A stretch of 64,000 nucleotides of DNA from Ottelia alismoides (taxonomy: Eukaryota > Streptophyta > Magnoliopsida > Alismatales > Hydrocharitaceae). The stretch lies in the NCBI GenBank assembly GCA_037367405.1, contig JAZKJV010009773.1, positions 62,001-126,000 on the forward strand, written 5' to 3'. The stretch's first letter is position 1. Each line of letters starts with the position of its first letter. The position numbers and the translations under genes were made by a program. The notes beneath the pieces were generated by a model. It had not been told where the DNA came from. It saw nothing but the letters and a program-made list of their open reading frames with translations, and ran no database searches. Of the stretch, positions 56,463-64,000 are shown one piece after another.

Positions 56463-59421
56463 TGACGAATCTGTGTTTCACCTTTCTAATTATGTATAAT
56501 TAGCAGTGTTTGTTGCAGCTGGGTAAAATCAAGTACGTCAAAAACCGCTTCGAAACAATATATGAATTAAAGATCAAATCAATCGATTATTATTTTTTAC
56601 TTAGGCAAACCCAAGGTCGAACTTAGGGACACGAGACTCTTTAGTATCATTTAGACTCTAATTATTTGAACTAAGTGCTGCTTTAATGAAACGTAGGTCA
56701 AGATGTGCATGAAGACACGATGCACTTATAAACATGAAAAAATTCATTTTTTATTGGATTTTTAACATGCAACAAGATGCTAAGAAATCTAATGATGATA
56801 TGCCCTAGCAGTTAGAATAGTTGAGCAATAGGATGTAGTCGATTTCAAAATAGAATTATGAATCAAGTTTCATTAAATCAATCAAGGGAAGGCATTAAAC
56901 AAGTTGTATAAGTGACACTTGGAAATTAAAACAATACACAAATTCACAATATCAAAATAGGAATTGAATTTTCCATTAAAAAGTTCATCAAACTAGCTTC
57001 AAAATGCAACTGAAATCAACTGAAATGGGGATACGATGCTCAATATATTCACAAATGAAGTTGAGGGCATAAATGTAGGAAAAACATGAAGATAACTAGT
57101 AAACAAGCCCTTAGGAGGGACTAAAACGCAAATAAAAAAATAACGCGAGGCCTTCCCTAAAGTTTTCCTACATGTGCGGGGGTATTTTTGTAATTATAAA
57201 AACCCGCGAGGGTTGGAATGCAACATACCCCAGGTGCATGTGGTCTGCATGTGAGTTTTAGACCTAGTTGCAATATGGAGAAGTCGGTGGGTGCAACTTG
57301 TCCCGACTGCACGTGACAAGCACATGAGCTCTAGGCTCGGTGAAGATGCAGGCTCGGAGGAGGCTCGGGCATGTGGCTCGGACTCGGACGAGACCCAAGC
57401 ACCGGCTCAACCTCGAAGGATGGCTCGTTAAGCGCGGAGGAGGCTTGGGTGCTCTGAGCGTAGCGGTCTGAAGCTACGGGTCGGAGCTGGCTACGTGGCT
57501 TGTTGAGAACCGTTCAATCATGGAAATTGAGCGGTGGCTGGAAGCTGAGGATGACATCAACGTGGAGAAGTGTGCGCCATTGGATGCCCACCGTGGGGTG
57601 CCATCCAACGACACATGTAGAACATGTGTCTTCCCCCTCCGCTGCAAAGATGGTGGCGAGAACAGGGCTCCGGCGAGGCCATCTCCACTCCGCCACCTCT
57701 GATTGAGCTCGGTGAAGCTCTCCAGCAACTCCTGAATAGACTGATATCTTTGTGGAAGTTCGGCGGTTCGACATGGCCATCATGAGGGCATCACAGCTAT
57801 TGGAACGCCAGAGATGAAGACTCTTAAACCTGCTCAGTCGTTGGCTCCGGCCATGGATGAAGGAGTCGAATCCTGCACGGTTAATCCAATATAGCCGAAG
57901 CGTGCATTTTTGTGCGATGGGGTTTCATACGGGTGGAATGATGGGGGACCGGAGCTTCTCTCCGATGGTCCGGCGAGAAGATAGGTCGAAGGGGGTCAAG
58001 TCTTGGAGAAGAGAAGATGGCTCATGAATCAATGCGTGTGGGTGGCTGAAGCGTGGTGGAACAGATGGAATGATGAATAGATGAAGATCGTGTGTATATT
58101 AACCTAATAAACTACGAGAAATAGAAGGAAAATACAGAGAGAGATCAGAGGAAGCTCACCTGGGATTTTGGCAGAGTGAAGCTTGGGATTGAGCTTCTAT
58201 ATGAACCTCGGGTCTTCGTTGAACTCCTCCGGCGACGGGGAGCAGCTCATGTGGGGTTGAGCCACTGCAACGCAACTGTGAAGGTAGAGGGTCATCATCG
58301 GAGGCTAAAGGCCGTCGTCACTCCTCTATCGAACCTCCCCCTGTCTCAAGGAGGAGGAGAGGGCTGGGCCTAGCCCCTCAAAAAGGTGGACAAAGTCTGG
58401 AAGCAACATAGACAACGCATTTAAAGTTTACGCTCGACAGTTCTGGTGATGGGAGGAGTGGTTTGTGTAGGAATTGTGGAGCGAGGGGGAGGGAGTTATG
58501 GAGAGCCTGGATTCCTGCGAGGGTGGCTGGAGATGGGGTTTCGTCGGGGAGTAGTTAGCAAGTTGAGAGAGTGGACGAGGACCTGAGGAAAAAGAAAGGG
58601 GGTGAGATGTGCACGAGGTGGACGACATGGCCAAAGAGGTGGCTCGAGGAAGACGACGACCTCTTGGTCGTTGGATCTTGTGATCCAACGACTGAGAGTA
58701 GGGCACGCGAGTGCGGCTCAAATTAGATCGGAGCAACACGATCGGGGGGCGTAGAAAGTGCCACGTGGCGCAAGGAGGTCGCAGTCCTGGTGGAAGGATG
58801 GGATTCGATTTGGGTTCTTGATTGAACGGTCAGTATTTGAATCCGAGATGAGAAGTTGTGATAGGAGCATTTTGGAGATGATCTTGCGGCGGAAAATACG
58901 ACACATGGCATGCTGAGGGTGAGGCACTAGTAGGCGGCCATGATGGAGTCTTGAGCTTGATCGAAGGGTGGACGCCGGTTGCGGGAGCACGACTGTGATG
59001 GGGTCACCTAGAAGCAGTCAGATGGTTGAAAATGGAGGTGCGTGTCACGCGAAGATATGGGCCGCGTGACACAACCAGAAGGCGCCATGTGGCCCAATCA
59101 GATTATTCAAAAGAAGATGGTGGAATAAGAGGGAGAAGGAGTCGATTTTGTAAAAACTCCAAACATGAAAGTTGTATATCTCGACGAGATCTACAAGTTT
59201 CATGTTGATCAAAATCAAAAAAGAGGTCAAACAATGTGAGAAATATTTTTGTGAGCATTTTTAATGGTAAAAACACTACGAATTTTAATTTTGCCATTTT
59301 TTGTATTTTTAATTTATTCAAGGGTTAGATAATTACATGGATTAATCTGTTTTTATTGACTCTTGGTCTAAGGTAAGGGGTTAATTTCAGTGAATTAATG
59401 GTATGAAACTTGGTTTCATCA
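56463..59421 (-). repeat. Left (3') LTR of element C
   Basis: TGACGAATCTGTG...GGTTTCATCA. A GC-rich block at about 57300-58430 holds short ORFs (for example 57474-57728 minus) whose shared copies in the right LTR (63401-63826 minus) are shifted by indels; no domain is recognised. The palindrome CATGAAAGTTG/CAAGTTTCATG lies at 59164-59205. Confidence 0.87.
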
Positions 59422-59457
59422 ACCCCCTATACTTAAACTATGCTCGTCCTCGAGCAT
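59422..59457 (-). promoter_or_regulatory. Polypurine tract and adjacent hairpin of element C
   Basis: On the minus strand GTTTAAGTATAGGGGGT runs straight into the U3 start TGATGAAACC. It would prime plus-strand DNA. Beside it lies a perfect 7-bp hairpin ATGCTCG-TCCT-CGAGCAT at 59440-59457. Confidence 0.85.
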
Positions 59458-61200
59458 CACAAAAAATGAATGAGTTGGATTAACCCCCTTGTGCATGTGC
59501 ATACGGGATCTGATCTATTCATGTCCTCCCAATTTAGGAGATCCAAAATCTTAGATCTCAACCCAACCTTAATCAAGAGGCATCCAATTCATCTAATTTT
59601 CCAGACTCTCTTTTGTATATATATAAACTAAGGATATGAATTTAAGTGTTGACTGCTTTCACGAGAGTAGAGTCAAAACGTCACCCAAGGTCCTCGTCCA
59701 AGAAATTCTCCTAAGGACCCAATCCTCAACGCTAGGGAATAAACCAAATATTACGTTCAATCCACCGTCTCTTTAGTTGTCAGACTTAGAAGTGTAGGTG
59801 GCATGCCAATTGATGGAGGGTTTTAGGATTGTGTCATTTCTTCTCTCCCTCTCATTGGAACAAGGATCCTCTCAAGTGCCTTATTACGCAATGCATTTTT
59901 TGGTGTTGATCAGTGTGTTTGTCAAGAGAATTTGGAGCCGTCTGTACTTGTTTTCCTGGGAATACAATATGGTGTGCCTTTTTTGAGTACCTATCATACC
60001 TTCTACACCCAGATTTGTAGCATTTACGATGCATAGCCCTTTTTTGGTGCAACCCGACTCTCGGTCCTACTAGTGGTAGTCCAAGTGAACACTTTGAAAT
60101 GATTGGGAGCGCTCACCTTTGATGGAAGCTCTTTGATATTTGACTTTGTGGAATGAGATCTTTTCTTTTAAAATGATATTTCTTTGATTTGCAACATTGT
60201 TGGCTAGCTCCACTGCTTTTGCCAAGAGTTAGCGCACACTGATAAACATTTTTTATTTATTTCGCACCCTGTCACTTAGGTCAATAACAAGAGATTTGTA
60301 CAAGAACTGAGTTCTCATACTGGCTAAAATACTGACACTCAGGTTTTATGAAGCCTTCAATGATCTTATCTTATCCTCGAGCATCATTAGATCAAATCCA
60401 GACTTGAATCCCTCATCCCAGTCCCTCAAGTGAATTTTTAACTCATCTCATCGAAACCGCAGTCGTGCATGTGATGTGCTGATCATATTCTTAAGGTAGG
60501 AGATTGAGCATGCGATATAGCACACAAATCTAGAAACCTAGAGGAATGTGGATATTTAAGTCTAAGACCCTGATGGGTAAGGCTAGTTAACCTAAGATTT
60601 CAAGAGCTCATAAATCGAGCGTTCTCGAACATCACCGATCCTGTGTGGAAGTGAAAATGTAGGGTTTTAATCCAACTCCTTCAAAATATTTTTTTGAATT
60701 TTTATGAAGACTTTAAGAGACATCATGACTGCTTAAACTCAAATGAGTAGATGTATCTGCATTCAGCCAGTATAGGTGTAAGTACATGCCGGAGCCTGTT
60801 GCTTGAGGACGGAGCCTTACGTGATGTCCTCTAAACTACCTACTCTGCTAAGGGCAAACCCTCACTGAAAGCGACTACTTATTTGGGTTTAGTAGTCACT
60901 TTTGACTCTTAAAGAATTTTGTTTTTTTTATTTTTATGGATTTTTTATTAGAGTTAGAACATAGGTTAGACTCAACTTCCTTGAAGTCAAAAGGACTTTT
61001 CGACACCATGTCACATAAATAAAGATTTTCCAAATATTTTCACAACATTTTTTCAAAACAAGAGAAACTCATTTTTTCAAAAAATATTTTTCTTTGAAAA
61101 TAGTGTAACATAATATAGAAAAGCCTTGAAAATAATTTTTCCACTTCAAGAGATTATACTTTAGCCAAAAAAATTTAAAATTTTCAAAATTTTCGAAAGT
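59458..61200 (-). other. Conserved non-coding 3' internal region of C
   Basis: About 59600-60370 aligns with B and D as described for 48388. The rest (to 61200) has no domain-bearing ORF and ends in an AT-rich stretch. Confidence 0.65.
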
Positions 61201-61235
61201 TAGCTAAAGTACATATAGTGTATATGATATACCCC

Positions 61236-61443
61236 CTATACTTAAACTTTGCTATGTCCTCATAGCATTAGATGATACAAGGCCGTAGATCCATTTAAGT
61301 ATAGAAAAATATACAGAAACTGAGGTGGGCTCCCCTATACTTAGGTTAGAAATAATCTAAGTATTAGGGAAAGGAAAGAAGAGTGAGAAAATCACAGGGA
61401 TTCAGGTCCCCCTATACTTAAGCTGAGAGTAGCCTAAGTATAC
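61236..61443 (-). promoter_or_regulatory. Three polypurine-tract-like hairpin modules in C
   Basis: Module 1 has arms 61236-61246 and 61294-61304 (11 of 11), with inner hairpin TGCTATG-TCCT-CATAGCA at 61250-61267. Module 2 is at 61332-61348 with 61353-61369. Module 3 has arms 61411-61424 and 61431-61443. Each begins CCCCTATACTTA, as in B, at similar spacing. Confidence 0.75.
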
Positions 61444-62543
61444 AGATGGATACTTGATGTTGTTGGAGACCTGAGGTGAATGAAGAAGTACGATGGATGT
61501 GCAAATGAGCAGATGAGTCTTCAGAGATGAATGGAGTACTGAAGGACTAGGGGAGGGTTTCAGAGCATTCATGGCTCAAACAAAAAATGCAATTACCTTT
61601 GATTTCACCAACTCACGTGAAACCAACAAATGTTGGTTAATTATCTTGTCATTTTTATTGGTGATTAAAACATTCTAGTATACGCGGGAAAAATGTCAAA
61701 TAAAGACATCTACGTAAACACGGGTGTTACTCTCCCAAAATAAGATTTTACTCCATTTTAAGTTAACTTCCAATTATCAGTTGCAATTTATTTGCTTAAG
61801 GTTGTCACTGATTAAAGGTGAGCACATAAATCAAGCAATCATCGTCTAACGTTCATTCCCATTTTCCATTAACCTAGGTGATCAATCCAGGAAGGGAGGT
61901 CGAGAAAAAACCATGGAGTCGATAAAAATCATGATCTAGACTACACGTGAAAACATGTAGTGCCTTAGCAATATTTGTGAAAACTTGAACTGAATTGAAA
62001 ACCAAAATTATATGTATGCAAGTCGATGAAAACCACACCTAACATGCTTCTATTAGCGGGGAAGAATATCTTTTAATTTTTCTAAGTGAAACGAAGTTTA
62101 TGTGCGTCTTTATTATAGTGTATCCTACCTACGATCAAACACATATAAATAAAATGTGAAATTAGCTCTGAGAACCACGTGCCTGATCCTAGATCGACAT
62201 TCTAGTGAGGAGTCTCACACAACCATGTAGAACTTCGTTCATTTACAAGTATGAGTCTTCAATCGAAGACCGCTGTAAAGACGATTATTACGTGAAATGG
62301 AATAAAATGCAAGACAAAACATTTTTTTCGAGATTTCTCCAAGGATGTTTCTGTTGCTCCTCACATCGGGGAGCTCCTGCTCCTAGCCTCCTTGAACACC
62401 AAGTAAACTTCCACAAAAACAAACATTAGATATCAATTGAAAGAATTTTAATGATGCAAGACAACATGAACAAATTTACCTACGAATTAAAAACAAACAC
62501 TTAATTAAATAATTAAAAGTTTAAATGTGAAAGATGAGTCGTG
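61444..62543 (-). other. Leader of element C
   Basis: No gag ORF is present. It shares CGCTAATAGAA and a CGACTCC/TTTTCTCGAC block with the leader of B, but the GTAAGT word is not conserved. Confidence 0.6.
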
Positions 62544-62561
62544 TCCTCGGCAACGACGCCA
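62544..62561 (-). promoter_or_regulatory. Primer-binding site of element C, two changes
   Basis: Minus-strand TGGCGTCGTTGCCGAGGA differs from the A and B site by two transitions (C to T and G to A), consistent with decay. Confidence 0.82.
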
Positions 62562-62563
62562 TT

Positions 62564-64000
62564 TGACGAACCTATGTTTCACCCTTCTAATTATTTATAA
62601 TTATCAATGTTGATTGCAGCCGGATAAAATCAAGTACGTCAAGAACCGCTTCGAAACATTGTATGAATTAAAGGTCAAAGGGGTCGATTTTTATTTTTTA
62701 CTTGTGCATGCCCAAGGTCGAAATCAAGGATACGAGCCTCTTTAGTATCATTTAGACTCTATTTATTTGAACTATGTGTTGCTTTAATGAAATGTAGGTC
62801 AAGATATGCATGAAGACACGCTGCATGAATAAACATGAAGATATGTATTTTTTATTGGATTTTTAACATGCAACAAGATGTGAAGAAAGGAAATGATGGT
62901 ATGCCCTATCAGTTAGAATAGTTGAGCAATAAATTGTAGTTAATTTCAGAATAGAATTATGAATCAAGTTTCATTAAATCAATCAAGGCAAGGCATTAAA
63001 CAAGTTGTATAAGTGACACTTGGCAATTAAAATAATACATCAAATTCACAATGCCAGAATGGGAAATGAATTATGCCATTAAAAAGTTCATCAAACAAAT
63101 ATCAAAATCCAACTGAAATGGAGATACGATGCCCAAGATATTCACAAATGAAGTTGACGGCATAATTGCAAGAAAACATGAAGATAACTAGCAAACAGGC
63201 CCCTGAGAAGGACTAAAATGCAAATAAAAATTAACGCGAGGCCTTCCCTGAAGTTTTCCCACACATGCAGGGGTATTTTTACAATTATTAAAACCTATGA
63301 GGGTTGGAATGCAAAATACCCCAGGCACATGTGGTCTGCACGTGAGTTCTGGACCTAATTGCAATATGGAGAAGTCAGTGGGGACTCCATGCAAATTGTC
63401 TCAACTACACGTGACAAGCACATGAGCTCTAGGCTCGGTGATGATGCAGACTCGGAGGAGGCTCGGGCATGTGTCTCGGACTCGGACGAGACTCGGGCAC
63501 CAGCTCAGCCACGGAAGGTGACTCGTTAAGGGCGGAGGAGGCTCGGGTGCTTCGAGCCTGGCAGTCTGGAGCTGCAGGTCAGAGCTGGCTACGTGGCTTG
63601 CTGAGAACCGTCCGATCTTGGAAATCGAGCGGTGGCTGGAAGCCGAGGATGACGTCGACGTGGAGAAGTGTGCGCCGTTGGATGTCAACCATGGGGTGCC
63701 ATCCAACAACATCTGTAGAACCTGGGTCTTCCCCCTCCACCGCAAAGATGGTGGCGAGAACAAGGATCCGGCGAGGCCATCTCTACTCCGCCACCTCTGA
63801 TTGAGCTCGGTGAAGCTCTCCAGCAACCCATGAATAGACTGATATCTTTGTGGAAATTCGGTGGTTCGACAGGGCCATTAGGAGGGCATCGCAGCTACTG
63901 GAATGCCAGAGACGAAGCCTCTCAAACATGCTCAGGTGTTGGCTCCGGCCATTAATGAAGGAGCCGAATCCTGCACGGTTAATCCAATATAGCCAAAGCG
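62564..64000 (-). repeat. Right (5') LTR of element C, partial
   Basis: Starts TGACGAACCTATGTTTCACC and aligns with 56463 to about 57900. The window ends inside it. Confidence 0.88.

Larger units (their letters stand above)
56463..64000 (-). mobile_element. Element C: minus-strand LTR element without ORFs, running off the window
   Basis: Left (3') LTR 56463-59421, PPT at 59422, non-coding interior to 62543, primer site 62544-62561 and a partial 5' LTR from 62564. The left flank is ACAAC, a candidate TSD whose partner lies outside. The interior has no protein-coding domain, so it resembles a large non-coding derivative (LARD-like). The LTRs differ by many substitutions and indels, so it is older than A. 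Confidence 0.85.

Overview
The window looks like heterochromatic DNA of a flowering plant. It is AT-rich and almost entirely made of nested transposable elements. I found no intact host gene, no tRNA or rRNA gene and no CRISPR array. The evidence for a plant is the combination of very long LTRs with tRNA-Asp-type primer sites, gypsy and copia pol remnants, a plant-type L1 LINE with DUF4283-like and CCHC ORF1, MULEs with 9-bp target duplications, a CACTA element with a 3-bp duplication, hAT elements and a tRNA-derived SINE. The species cannot be told from this sequence.

Layout. 1-5.6 kb: AT-rich DNA and a decayed minus-strand Ty3/gypsy protease-RT-RNase H remnant. 5.6-10.9 kb: a MULE with a perfect 9-bp TSD, several tandem repeats, a second long-TIR element and a SINE. 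11-17.4 kb: unrecognised AT-rich DNA split by a CACTA element. 17.5-26 kb: an old minus-strand LTR element (D), broken by a plus-strand solo LTR (itself holding a hAT) and by a probable CACTA element carrying a MITE. 27.5-33.9 kb: a degenerate LINE with a MULE in its 3' UTR. 34.5-35.9 kb: a possible Tip100-like hAT. 35.9-64 kb: a minus-strand copia pol gene cut by three LTR elements. These are A (35998-44905), B (45378-56382) and C (56463 to beyond the window end). The copia reading continues in frame across A and across B once the 5-bp TSDs are removed.

The main discovery candidate is element A. Its two nearly identical ~3.8-kb LTRs are inverted, with both U5 ends facing a 1.29-kb leader. 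The structure has a TGG... primer site only on the left and is flanked by a 5-bp TSD, GTCAT. This is not the normal direct-repeat layout, and it implies that integrase joined two U3 ends of a palindromic cDNA.

A, B, C, D and the solo LTR belong to one loose superfamily of non-autonomous or degenerate elements. They share structures more than sequence: a U3-terminal palindrome, a U5-terminal hairpin, a polypurine tract next to a hairpin with an invariant AGGA loop (element sense), repeated PPT-like hairpins, a conserved non-coding 3' block and a conserved leader block with a GTAAGT donor-like site. Several of these show compensatory base changes. Only B keeps ORFs (a gag-like stretch plus a retropepsin-like domain), and no RT or integrase is visible in A, B or C, so they would depend on a helper.
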